Source of the DNA: Ectothiorhodospira magna
GTDB lineage: Bacteria; Pseudomonadota; Gammaproteobacteria; Ectothiorhodospirales; Ectothiorhodospiraceae
NCBI RefSeq assembly: GCF_900110965.1
Contig: NZ_FOFO01000026.1
Span: 1-42,746, forward strand
Reading direction: 5' to 3'
Length of the DNA stretch: 42,746 nt
In this document: one piece after another, positions 1 to 6,601 of the stretch
How positions within the stretch are numbered: position 1 is the stretch's first letter
Layout: each line of letters opens with the position of its first letter
Notes under the pieces: model-generated
Databases searched by the model: none
Told to the model about the DNA's origin: nothing
The model's input: only the letters and a program-made list of their open reading frames with translations
Made by a program: the position numbers and the translations under genes

Positions 1-60
1 CCGGCGTGCTGGTTGTAGTAATGGGTGGTGTCGTTCACGTCCTTGGCGCCATGAATGGAT

Positions 61-483
61 TCAGCAGTGCAGCCTGTCGTGCATTGACCACAGACATGGG
101 GGGCCTACCCAGTGCCTCTGCCCGTCAATCACCTTTCCAATTCGATCCATGACTTCTGGCAGGGAAGCCTTACCCAGCTCGGCCTGCCATGCAATCCTTG
201 CTGCGGCACACGCCTGCTCGGGAAACTCTGCCCAAAGCTTATCCCTTGTAACACCGGCATCGCCACGAACATAATCGTAGTACAGCTCCGGCACCAAGCC
301 ATCCGGAAACTGGCGAAAAAAACTCCGGAGCTCCAATGTCCTGTGGGCCCACCCGTCCTTTTCCACCGACAACGAAACCTTGAAATCAGGGCTTCCACGA
401 TAAGCTTCGAAACCTTCTCCCAGACCACCAGGTCCAGCGAAAACATCCACCACCGGGATCTTCTTCGCACGGGCAGACGTCAT
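61..483 (-). pseudogene. DNA (cytosine-5) methyltransferase, N-terminal fragment
   Basis: The open frame starts at 483 and ends after 140 residues. Near the N-terminus it has VVDVFAGPGGLGEGF, the S-adenosylmethionine-binding motif I of C5-cytosine methyltransferases (FAGPGG), and then SVEKDGWAHRTLELRSFF, which fits motif II. Family members continue into a GGPPCQ catalytic loop and a target-recognition domain, about 350-450 residues in all. Here the homology stops near HWVGPPC and a stop follows 11 residues later, so the catalytic PCQ loop and everything after it are missing. It is therefore a broken restriction-modification or orphan methyltransferase, probably inactive. The remaining roughly 100 bases to the window edge are open on the minus strand in another frame (including DVNDTTHYYNQHA); I do not recognise that piece. 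A GGAGAGG ribosome-binding site precedes the start and lies at the edge of the neighbouring orphan element. Confidence 0.75.
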
Positions 484-501
484 AACCTCTCCGCAAGGAA
501 A

Positions 502-521
502 CCCGCGATTTCAATCGCGGG
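502..521. repeat. Stem-loop at one end of the orphan element
   Basis: Perfect 9-bp inverted repeat CCCGCGATT/AATCGCGGG with TTCA at the apex, followed on the plus strand by GAGGAATGGC. The minus-strand reading (CATTCCTCCCGCGA...) resembles the downstream ends of TnpB/IscB-bearing elements. The methyltransferase start codon lies 19 bases beyond it. Confidence 0.6.
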
Positions 522-857
522 AGGAATGGCGGCTGCGGTCTTGCAGTCGCCGAAAAAGGGTGTGGGCCTTACACCCACAGGGCCGCAAGGCTCTGCCCCG
601 TAAAGGGCACCAGTAACGCAGGGCTTTGGCCCTGTCTCCCCTCGCCAATGTCTGCAACCGGCTCCCGCTTGCGCGGCGACTGGAACCTTCGGTGCTTTAC
701 CTTTCGCCAGCATGATCCCAACCTTCCAGAGCGGCAGACTGAGGAAGCATCTGCCGGTGGGTCTTGACGACCTGTTGCAAACGTAGCCCCTTTCGAGCGT
801 CCTGCTCAGGCTGGTCAACCTGGCTTGCTCTCACCTGCGACGCGGCAGGCAGGCAAG

Positions 858-877
858 CCCCCGACTTCAGTCGGGGG
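858..877. repeat. Stem-loop at the other end of the orphan element
   Basis: Perfect 9-bp inverted repeat CCCCCGACT/AGTCGGGGG with TTCA at the apex, followed directly by GTAGTTGAC. Same architecture as the hairpin at 502-521. A GTAG next to a hairpin is also a feature of REP elements mobilised by IS200-like RAYT proteins, which is the main alternative reading. Confidence 0.6.
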
Positions 878-893
878 TAGTTGACTTCGTTCC

Positions 894-1076
894 GCTGAAT
901 AGATTCAGACATTCCATTTTCCCGGCTCAGGTCGAGCATCTACGCCTCTATGATATCTTCATTTATAAACTCACTGGCCACATAATATCACGCCATACTC
1001 TTCCCCTCACTTGTCGGATTCATGGCTCAACCTGCTGTCCATGCTTCACGTTCTGGCTCTCCGGCCCAGGCCTGTC
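894..1076. other. Non-coding stretch between mobile-element remnants
   Basis: No gene is visible here. The part around 945-1005 is AT-richer than the rest of the window. A 9-base sequence ACTTGTCGG at 1009-1017 recurs inverted at 1082-1090, next to the stop of the IS4-type transposase remnant, and may be what is left of that element's terminal sequence. That assignment is a guess. Confidence 0.35.
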
Positions 1077-1340
1077 CTATACCGACAAGTGTCGCAGACC
1101 AGTCATGTTTGCCGACCATGATCGTTCGATTTTGTCCCGCAATGAATAGGCAAAGCTCATGCTGGCGAGCCGGGTGTAGCCATGCCAGATGAGTTGGTGG
1201 CCGGCGGGGGATCCGTGTTGCGGTTGAGGTAGCCACCCAGGATGGCGATCTCGTGCACCGCGTCGGCAAGGCGATCAGGGCGATTGCTGGGCGGTGTCGT
1301 AAACGGTGTCAAACAGGCGACGCCCATCGGCGGCGAGCCG
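1077..1340 (-). pseudogene. IS4-family (Tn5-like) transposase C-terminal remnant, two frameshifts
   Basis: Read on the minus strand, three frames together give a continuous C-terminal transposase segment. RRLFDTVYDTAQQS is followed, after a one-base shift near 1288, by PDRLADAVHEIAILGGYLNR and NTDPP. After a second one-base shift near 1206 comes GHQLIWHGYTRLASMSF, and the frame ends at a TAG at 1077-1079. HEIAILGGYLNR...DPPPGHQL-W-GY is the usual tail of IS4-family, Tn5-like transposases. The catalytic DDE region is absent. Two frameshifts and the loss of more than three quarters of the protein make it a dead remnant. Its upstream edge abuts the IS630 remnant, which runs the opposite way, so one element inserted into or recombined with the other. 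Confidence 0.65.
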
Positions 1341-1768
1341 TCGGTTATGTTGGGCGCGGACCAGCAGAGGTCCACCTGCCCCGATGAGGCCACTTTCCGT
1401 CAGGAGGTTCGCACGGTCTGTACGCTGTACCATCAGGCAACGCAGCTGCATGAACAAGGTATTCATCTCATCTCGGTGGACGAGAAAACCGGCATCCAGG
1501 CCCTGGGGGCGATCCACCCGTCTCACCCGATGCGGGCCGGCCATCCCGAGGCCATGGAGTTCGAGTACAAACGCCACGGAACCCAGGCCCTGATTGCCAA
1601 TTTCGAGGCCGCCACCGGGCGCGTGATCACCCCCTCCATCGGCGACACCCGCACCGAAGCTGACTTCGTGGCCCACATCGCCACCACCTCGACTTCATCG
1701 CCCTCTTTAACCAGACGCTCGCCAAGCCGTTTCTCTGGACCTACATCGGGAAACCGCTGATGGCATAA
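1340..1768 (+). pseudogene. IS630-family transposase remnant with internal deletion
   Basis: The plus-strand frame reads EVRTVCTLYHQATQLHEQGI then ISVDEKTGIQAL and YKRHGTQALIANFEAATGRV, then TRTEADFVAHIATT, all characteristic of IS630-family DDE transposases; the D of VDEKTG is the first catalytic aspartate. After HIATT the frame jumps: the adjacent frame gives DFIALFNQTLAKPFLWTYIG and a TAA at 1766-1768, the normal C-terminal end. The expected middle (the VDQLNTH second aspartate and the WLNQVE glutamate, roughly 110 codons) is missing. Two of three catalytic residues are therefore gone. The N-terminal helix-turn-helix region is also absent. Confidence 0.75.
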
Positions 1769-1888
1769 ATTATCCAGAGTATTTCCGGGGCACGGTACTA
1801 GTTGAAGGCGGAAGGGCTGTCCGTCTCTGCCCATGGAGGCTTGCATAAGCCCGGCACATCGCCGGCTGCTGCCTGAGAAGTGGGAAGC

Positions 1889-1922
1889 CTCGCCCGTGGC
1901 GCGTTAGCGCTTAGGGCGGGGA
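1889..1922. repeat. Solitary IS200/IS605-like stem-loop (copy 1)
   Basis: CCTCGCCC (1889-1896) pairs with GGGCGGGG (1915-1922), including one G-T wobble. The loop holds a smaller hairpin (GCGC-GTTA-GCGC). The stem is identical to those at 32754 and 42673, and the 3' flank GGAGCAGTCAC resembles theirs. It lies 5 bases beyond the hemG stop codon and could also help end hemG transcription, although there is no T-run. Confidence 0.55.
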
Positions 1923-1926
1923 GCAG

Positions 1927-3270
1927 TCACGCTGTTTTTTCTCCCAGCAGGGCCGCAGCCTCGCCGGTGAGGCGGCCATTGCGGGCGCAGTCGTTCATGG
2001 CAATGCCCCGGTAGGCGTTGCCGGTCAGATGCAGTCCCGGATACCGCTCCACATGGGCCATCAGTGTGTCCATGGCCTCGATGTGACCCACCGGATACCC
2101 TGGCAGACCTCGGGGCCATTTTTTTACGAACTGGACATCCGGTGTAACATCAATCCCCAGCGCCCTGGCCACACCGTCCCTGGCATGGGCAATGAGGGCC
2201 TCGTCGTCCAGGTCCACCATATGGGGGTCCCGCTGCCCTCCCAGCATCACCCGTACACATTTCATTCCTTCCGGGGCGCGGTCAGGGAAGATGGCGCTGT
2301 CCCATAGAACGCCCAAAAAAGGCATCCGGGCGGCGGCGGTGGTCAGCACACCAAAACCATCCAGAGGATGATCCAACTGCTTCCAGCCAAAGCCCACCAC
2401 AGCGATGGGGGCATAGTTGACCGCATCCAGCTGCTGTTCCAGTGACTGATCCAGCCCGGCCAGGATGCGGGCCGCGGCGTAGGTGGGTACTGCCAGAATC
2501 ACCTGATCCACGGTGCTGGACCTGTCACCGGCCTCCACCCTGAATCCCTGACCCTCCTGAACCACTCCGGTGACCGGTGTGTCCAGATGCCATTGGGCTT
2601 TGATGGTCTTGTGAAGATGTTCGGTCAGGGTATTCATACCCCCCTTGAAACTCATCAATACACCACCGGGGCCGGCGCTTTGCTTGCGCCGGGCGATCAT
2701 GCCCTTGAACAAGCCACCATGCTTGCGTTCCAGTTCGGTCACCAAAGGAAAGGCGGCCTTTACCGAGACCCGGTCGGCAGTGGTGCCGTAGATTCCAGCG
2801 GTCATGGCATCGAGAAAAATATCGGTGAAGGCCTTGCCCAGACGCCGGTAGCCAAAGGACTGCAGGGTTTCATCTTCGTCATTTCGCTTGGGACGGATGA
2901 ATACTTCCCCCATCACCCGCAGTTTTTGCGGCCAGCTGAGCAGTTCGGTTTTGAGGAACTTGCCCGGCGAGTCTGGCATGGGGTGCATACGGTCGGTATA
3001 GATGAACCGGCGCCGGGAGGCATCCTGACTGCGCATCAGCAGGTCGCTGGCACCGCTGTCGGCCACCAGTTGCAGCATATCTGGCTTGTTGCTCAAAAAG
3101 CCGTTGCCCCCTTCCTCGAAGCGAAAGCCTTCGATGTCGATGGTGTGCAGGGTGCCACCCACATGAGGGTTGGCTTCATACATGATGATGTCTGCATCGC
3201 TTCGGGCGCGTTGCAGATAAAAGGCTGTGGCCAGACCGCTGATTCCGGTCCCGATAATGGCTACCCGCAT
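1927..3270 (-). CDS. hemG: Protoporphyrinogen oxidase, FAD-dependent (HemY type)
   Basis: Probable enzyme of late heme synthesis, oxidising protoporphyrinogen IX to protoporphyrin IX (or coproporphyrinogen III in the coproporphyrin route). The 447-residue protein opens with a Rossmann FAD-binding motif, VAIIGTGISGLATAFYL (GxGxxG), then the YEANPHVGGTLHT dinucleotide-binding continuation. The C-terminus has the usual FAD-contact segment LHLTGNAYRGIAMNDCARNG. Length and motifs fit the HemY/PPOX flavoprotein family; databases label this family hemG or hemY, and it is unrelated to E. coli HemG flavodoxin. It is the last gene of the minus-strand block, 103 bases after menG, with GGGAG before the ATG. 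The substrate choice cannot be settled from sequence alone. Confidence 0.85.
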   Translation of the reverse strand: MRVAIIGTGISGLATAFYLQRARSDADIIMYEANPHVGGTLHTIDIEGFRFEEGGNGFLSNKPDMLQLVADSGASDLLMRSQDASRRRFIYTDRMHPMPDSPGKFLKTELLSWPQKLRVMGEVFIRPKRNDEDETLQSFGYRRLGKAFTDIFLDAMTAGIYGTTADRVSVKAAFPLVTELERKHGGLFKGMIARRKQSAGPGGVLMSFKGGMNTLTEHLHKTIKAQWHLDTPVTGVVQEGQGFRVEAGDRSSTVDQVILAVPTYAAARILAGLDQSLEQQLDAVNYAPIAVVGFGWKQLDHPLDGFGVLTTAAARMPFLGVLWDSAIFPDRAPEGMKCVRVMLGGQRDPHMVDLDDEALIAHARDGVARALGIDVTPDVQFVKKWPRGLPGYPVGHIEAMDTLMAHVERYPGLHLTGNAYRGIAMNDCARNGRLTGEAAALLGEKTA

Positions 3271-3304
3271 GGGGATCTCCCTTGTTGTGCTATATCAAAA
3301 TGGT

Positions 3305-3332
3305 CATGCAGGCGGTGTTTTTAGCCTGCATG
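3305..3332. repeat. Intergenic perfect stem-loop between menG and hemG
   Basis: CATGCAGGC (3305-3313) and GCCTGCATG (3324-3332) form a 9-bp perfect stem around a 10-base loop. There is no T-run after it on the transcribed minus strand, so a standard intrinsic terminator is unlikely. It may be an mRNA processing or stability element separating menG from hemG. Confidence 0.45.
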
Positions 3333-3373
3333 GATGGATGCTGGTCAGGTTGTCTGTGCCGCTGCTGGATGGG

Positions 3374-4099
3374 TCACGGTGTCGCCGCACTGGCGGGCTT
3401 GCGGACGATGAAGCATGTTGAAATACCCAGGAATTCATCGCGCACCATCACCGGCTCAAATCCAGCCTGAGAGAGTTTGTCACACAGTTGTTCCCGGCTC
3501 ATGAAGTCCTGAATGGATTCTGGCAGATAGGTGTACGCCGCCTTGTCCCTGGAAATCAGGGCGCCCACACGGGGCAGCACCTGATGCATGTACAGGCGGT
3601 TCATCCGGTCCATCAGGGTGAGTTTTTCCCGGCTCATGAATTCCAGGATCACCGCCAGGCCGCCAGGGGCCAGGATGCGGTAAAATTCTTTCAGGGCGCC
3701 ATCCACGTCTACCACGTTGCGAATGCCGTAGCTGATACTCACCAGATCAGCCTGACCATCCGCCAGAGGCAAGGCCGTGGCCGGCGCCTCCAGGAATGTC
3801 ACATCATTGACTTTCTCTTGCGCCAGTTCCAGCATGCCTCTGGCCGGGTCTACACCCGTGATGCGTTCAATGGTGATGCCCTGGGATGCTGCGGCCTGGC
3901 GCCAGAACAGAATCAAATCCCCGGTGCCGGTAGCCACATCCACCAGATGACGTACCGGCCCGCCATGGATCTTCATGGCGGCCTGGCAGCCGTTGCGGCG
4001 CCAGCGCCGGTCTACCCCGAAGCTGAGAATACGATTGAGCCGGTCATAGGTGGGGGAGATGTCGTTGAACATCTGAATGATGCGCTGCTGTTTGTCCAT
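3374..4099 (-). CDS. menG: Demethylmenaquinone methyltransferase (UbiE/MenG)
   Basis: SAM-dependent C-methyltransferase that converts demethylmenaquinol to menaquinol. Enzymes of this family often also act in ubiquinone synthesis, hence the alternative name ubiE. The 241-residue protein begins with the family signature VQxMFNDISPTYDRLNRILS-type segment (here IIQMFNDISPTYDRLNRILS). It has the SAM-binding motif LVDVATGTGDLIL at about residue 53, then SISYGIRNVVDVDGALKEF and RILAPGGLAVILEF, all diagnostic for UbiE/COQ5. It sits downstream of the men genes, separated from them by the SDR and SRPBCC genes. It is placed as the last menaquinone step because of that context; whether the organism also uses it for ubiquinone is not visible here. 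Confidence 0.93.
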   Translation of the reverse strand: MDKQQRIIQMFNDISPTYDRLNRILSFGVDRRWRRNGCQAAMKIHGGPVRHLVDVATGTGDLILFWRQAAASQGITIERITGVDPARGMLELAQEKVNDVTFLEAPATALPLADGQADLVSISYGIRNVVDVDGALKEFYRILAPGGLAVILEFMSREKLTLMDRMNRLYMHQVLPRVGALISRDKAAYTYLPESIQDFMSREQLCDKLSQAGFEPVMVRDEFLGISTCFIVRKPASAATP

Positions 4100-4145
4100 T
4101 CGGGGTTCCAGTCAAAGCCATGGCCGGTTGAGGTCATGGGAAGCG

Positions 4146-4607
4146 TCAGGGTTTTGGGTCTACCGGGGTGTTGCTGGATGCCAATGCCTGGGTATGAGTC
4201 ACGGAACGACGGATACGTTCAAAGGCCTGGCGACTGATGTGATGGATGATCGGTTTGGCCACCCGGCCCACGGTCTTGTCCAGCAACCGGGTGGGCAGAT
4301 GATACTCGATGGTCAGTTGCACCCGGGTGCCGCCAGGGACGGCGGAAAACCGATAATGGCCCGTATTGCGAATGCCGCTCAGGGACTGCCAGCGGATCAT
4401 GTGGGGGGGATCCTCGTCGATGATGGTCACGTCCCAGTGAAAGACCATGCCGTTGGCACGCACCTGCCAGCGGTAGGTTTTATCATCCAGTGGCGTGACC
4501 GATTCCACCGCATCGGCATAGCGGGGGAATTCATCCACCCGCCGGATCATTCCAAAAACTTCTTCCTGAGGTGCGGGAAACAGCATGTCATGATCAACAA
4601 CCGGCAT
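4146..4607 (-). CDS. SRPBCC-family (coenzyme Q-binding/RatA-like) protein
   Basis: A 153-residue protein starting at the ATG at 4607, preceded by an AGGAGAG ribosome-binding site; the frame stays open upstream only because it runs into the next gene. HDMLFPAPQEEVFGMIRRVD opens like START/polyketide-cyclase proteins, and FPRYADAVESVTPLD and TRVQLTIEYHLPTRLLDK follow the SRPBCC pattern. These small helix-grip proteins bind hydrophobic ligands such as lipids or quinones (for example Coq10). Its place in the menaquinone block makes a role in binding quinone or an intermediate plausible, but that is inference. No catalytic residues can be assigned. The gene begins 65 bases after the SDR gene stop. 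Confidence 0.7.
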   Translation of the reverse strand: MPVVDHDMLFPAPQEEVFGMIRRVDEFPRYADAVESVTPLDDKTYRWQVRANGMVFHWDVTIIDEDPPHMIRWQSLSGIRNTGHYRFSAVPGGTRVQLTIEYHLPTRLLDKTVGRVAKPIIHHISRQAFERIRRSVTHTQALASSNTPVDPKP

Positions 4608-4672
4608 TTGATCATTCTCTCCTATTGAAACGGGGCCAAAAGACCCCGTATGACCGTATGTACATGGGCCAC

Positions 4673-6139
4673 TCAAGTGGATTGGACCCGGCGGGCAATC
4701 CCTTCGGCCAGCCCCTTGAAGATAAAGGCATGGGCCGGCGCCATCAGATACCAGTACAGCAGACCCCATACCCCGGCTGGATGCCAATGGTTGGTGACAG
4801 TGATCCGGGTACCTGAGTCCTGGGGTGATAGTTCAATTTCCAGTACACCGGCCCCTGGCGCCTTCATGCCAAACCCCAGGGTGAGGCGGCGTTCTGGTTC
4901 AATGGCCATGACCCGCCAGGAATCCACCATGTCACCGGTGCGCAGTTCCGTGGGGTGACGGCGACCATAATTGCGCCCCGGTCCTCCCAGCAGCCAGTCT
5001 ATGGTTTCCCGAATCTTCCAGAGCATGTCATAGGCAAAATAGCGATTTTCTCCACCGATACGACGGACCACCGCCCAGACCTGCGCCGTAGAGGCGTCCA
5101 CCACGGTACTGCCAGAGGCCTGTTTGGCGTAATAGGCGTAGTCCAGCCGGTAATCCCGGAACATGAACGCCCCTTCAGTCCAGCGGGCCGCAATGCCGTG
5201 GGATTTTTCCGCCTCGAAGGTGGCACGTACCGCAGTGCGAAAGTCCATCAGGGTTTGGGGTACCAGACGGCGGGCCAATGCGTCATCAGCCACATAATCT
5301 TCCTTGAGACCTTCGATCAGGGCCTGGGCAATGGGGGTGGGCACTGCAGTGACCAGACGCAGCCAGTAAGAGGAAAGTTTGGGGGAGAGCAAGGGCACCG
5401 GAATGATCCGGGGCGGCCTGTGACCGGCCTCCTCAGCCAGAATGCGCATCATGTGGGCATAGGTCAGGTATTCGGGGCCGCCGGTGTCCAGGATCTGGCC
5501 GGCGGCTTCGGGAATCCGGGGCACCTGCTCCAGGTAATGGAGCAGATTCTCCAGGGCAATGGGGGGAGAAGTGCGGGAAACCCATTTGGGGGTGACCATC
5601 ACCGGCAGATGCAGCACCAGATCACGCATGACTTCAAAGGCCGCCGAACCGGGGCCAACAATGATCCCGGCCCGCAGTTCGGTCACCGGTACAGTGCCCT
5701 TGCGCAGTTCGTCCCCGGTCAGGCGGCGGGAAACGATATGCTCGCTACGGGCTGATTCCGGGGCCAACCCGCCCAGATAAACGATACGCTGGACGCCAGC
5801 TGCAGCAGCGGCCCGGGCAAAATGCCCTGCCGCTTCCAGGTCCAGACGGCCAAAGGACTTGCCGGCGCCCATGGAGTGAACCAGATAGTAGGCCACCTGA
5901 ACCCCCTCAAGGGCCGGTCCCAGGGTATCGGGCTTGAGGGCATCGGCGGACACCAGCTCGGCTCCGGTCCAGCCCCTGGCTTCCAGTACATTGAGGTTGC
6001 GGGAACAGGCTCTGACCCGGACGCCACGGGCCAGCAGATGGGGGACCAGATGGCTGCCGATGTAGCCACTGGCGCCGAACACCAAAGTGAGGTCATCGGC
6101 CTTGAGGGTGGGGGAAGTCGAGGAGCCGGGTGTCGCCAT
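4673..6139 (-). CDS. SDR-family NAD(P)-binding protein with C-terminal DUF2867/SRPBCC domain
   Basis: A 488-residue protein. The N-terminus carries an atypical short-chain dehydrogenase/NmrA-like Rossmann fold: LTLVFGASGYIGSHLVPHLL (GxxGxxG), then YYLVHSMGAG and IVYLGGLAPE. Around residue 330 it changes to a DUF2867-type domain (STVVDASTAQVWAVVRRIGG, then YFAYDMLWKIRETIDWLLGG), a helix-grip fold related to SRPBCC proteins. This two-domain layout is known in uncharacterised YbjT-like proteins. The ATG at 6139 has GGAG in front. It lies between menI and the single-domain SRPBCC gene. Its substrate is unknown; its position suggests a link to quinone or membrane-lipid chemistry, which is inference. 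Confidence 0.8.
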   Translation of the reverse strand: MATPGSSTSPTLKADDLTLVFGASGYIGSHLVPHLLARGVRVRACSRNLNVLEARGWTGAELVSADALKPDTLGPALEGVQVAYYLVHSMGAGKSFGRLDLEAAGHFARAAAAAGVQRIVYLGGLAPESARSEHIVSRRLTGDELRKGTVPVTELRAGIIVGPGSAAFEVMRDLVLHLPVMVTPKWVSRTSPPIALENLLHYLEQVPRIPEAAGQILDTGGPEYLTYAHMMRILAEEAGHRPPRIIPVPLLSPKLSSYWLRLVTAVPTPIAQALIEGLKEDYVADDALARRLVPQTLMDFRTAVRATFEAEKSHGIAARWTEGAFMFRDYRLDYAYYAKQASGSTVVDASTAQVWAVVRRIGGENRYFAYDMLWKIRETIDWLLGGPGRNYGRRHPTELRTGDMVDSWRVMAIEPERRLTLGFGMKAPGAGVLEIELSPQDSGTRITVTNHWHPAGVWGLLYWYLMAPAHAFIFKGLAEGIARRVQST

Positions 6140-6168
6140 GGGAGATCTCCGGTAGGGGAATATCCGTA

Positions 6169-6597
6169 CTATACGGGGTTTTTTTCCTTGAGCAGTACCG
6201 TCAGACGACAGACGCAGATGACTGTACCGGCCTCGTCCTCCAGCTGAATGTCCCAGACCTGGGTGCTGCGTCCCCGATGCAGGGGCCGGGCACAGCCCAG
6301 AATCTGGCCGTGGCGAACCGGCCTGAGATGACTGGCGCTGATCTCCATGCCGACAGCCACCCAGCCCGGCGGTGTTGCCAGATTGGCCGCCACACTACCC
6401 AGGGTTTCAGCCAGGGCTACAGAAGCGCCACCGTGGAGCAGGCCCTGGGGCTGGCGGGTGCGCCCATCCACCGGCAAGGTGCCGTACAGGGCGCTGTCAG
6501 TGACATGGGTGATCTCAATGCCCAGGGTTTCCATCAGGGTGTTGTCATGTGCGGCATTGATGGCCTGCAGATCAATGGGACGTTGCCAGAGGGACAT
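6169..6597 (-). CDS. menI: 1,4-dihydroxy-2-naphthoyl-CoA thioesterase
   Basis: Hot-dog fold thioesterase of 142 residues that hydrolyses 1,4-dihydroxy-2-naphthoyl-CoA to the free acid in menaquinone synthesis. It aligns by eye along its whole length with E. coli MenI (YdiI): LWQRPIDLQAINAAHDNT at the start, TLPVDGRTRQPQGLLHGGAS in the middle, and VALAETLGSVAANL, where the glutamate is the catalytic residue. The C-terminal part has the familiar GMEISASHLRPVRHGQ and RPLHRGRSTQVWDI. The start codon lies 4 bases after the menE stop. The family also includes phenylacetyl-CoA-type thioesterases, but the men context makes MenI the best reading. Confidence 0.9.
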   Translation of the reverse strand: MSLWQRPIDLQAINAAHDNTLMETLGIEITHVTDSALYGTLPVDGRTRQPQGLLHGGASVALAETLGSVAANLATPPGWVAVGMEISASHLRPVRHGQILGCARPLHRGRSTQVWDIQLEDEAGTVICVCRLTVLLKEKNPV

Positions 6598-6601
6598 GGT
6601 T

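Larger units (their letters stand above)
490..893 (-). mobile_element. Orphan IS200/IS605-type element (possible omega-RNA/HEARO-like RNA), no protein
   Basis: This stretch of about 400 bp has no convincing coding frame. It is bounded by two stem-loops of the same design, at 502-521 (CCCGCGATT/AATCGCGGG) and 858-877 (CCCCCGACT/AGTCGGGGG), both 9-bp perfect stems with TTCA across the apex. Such hairpins, with flanks like GTCAACTACC and GGGTTTCCTTGCGGAG on the minus strand, are typical of the ends of IS200/IS605/IS1341-type elements carrying TnpB or IscB. The interior, read on the minus strand, is full of short inverted repeats (for example around 545-580 and 610-640), as expected for a structured RNA. 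No TnpB, IscB or TnpA frame is present. Read as a non-autonomous element or a decayed guide-RNA scaffold. The RNA interpretation is inference. Confidence 0.5.

Noticed and set aside
1-110. Minus-strand frame at the left edge containing DVNDTTHYYNQHA
   Set aside because: It looks coding but is cut by the window edge and I do not recognise it; too short to annotate.
480-939. Short open frames within the orphan element that could be read as small proteins
   Set aside because: Their sequence follows the hairpins and flanking repeats of the element and shows no protein family; structure of the DNA explains them better.
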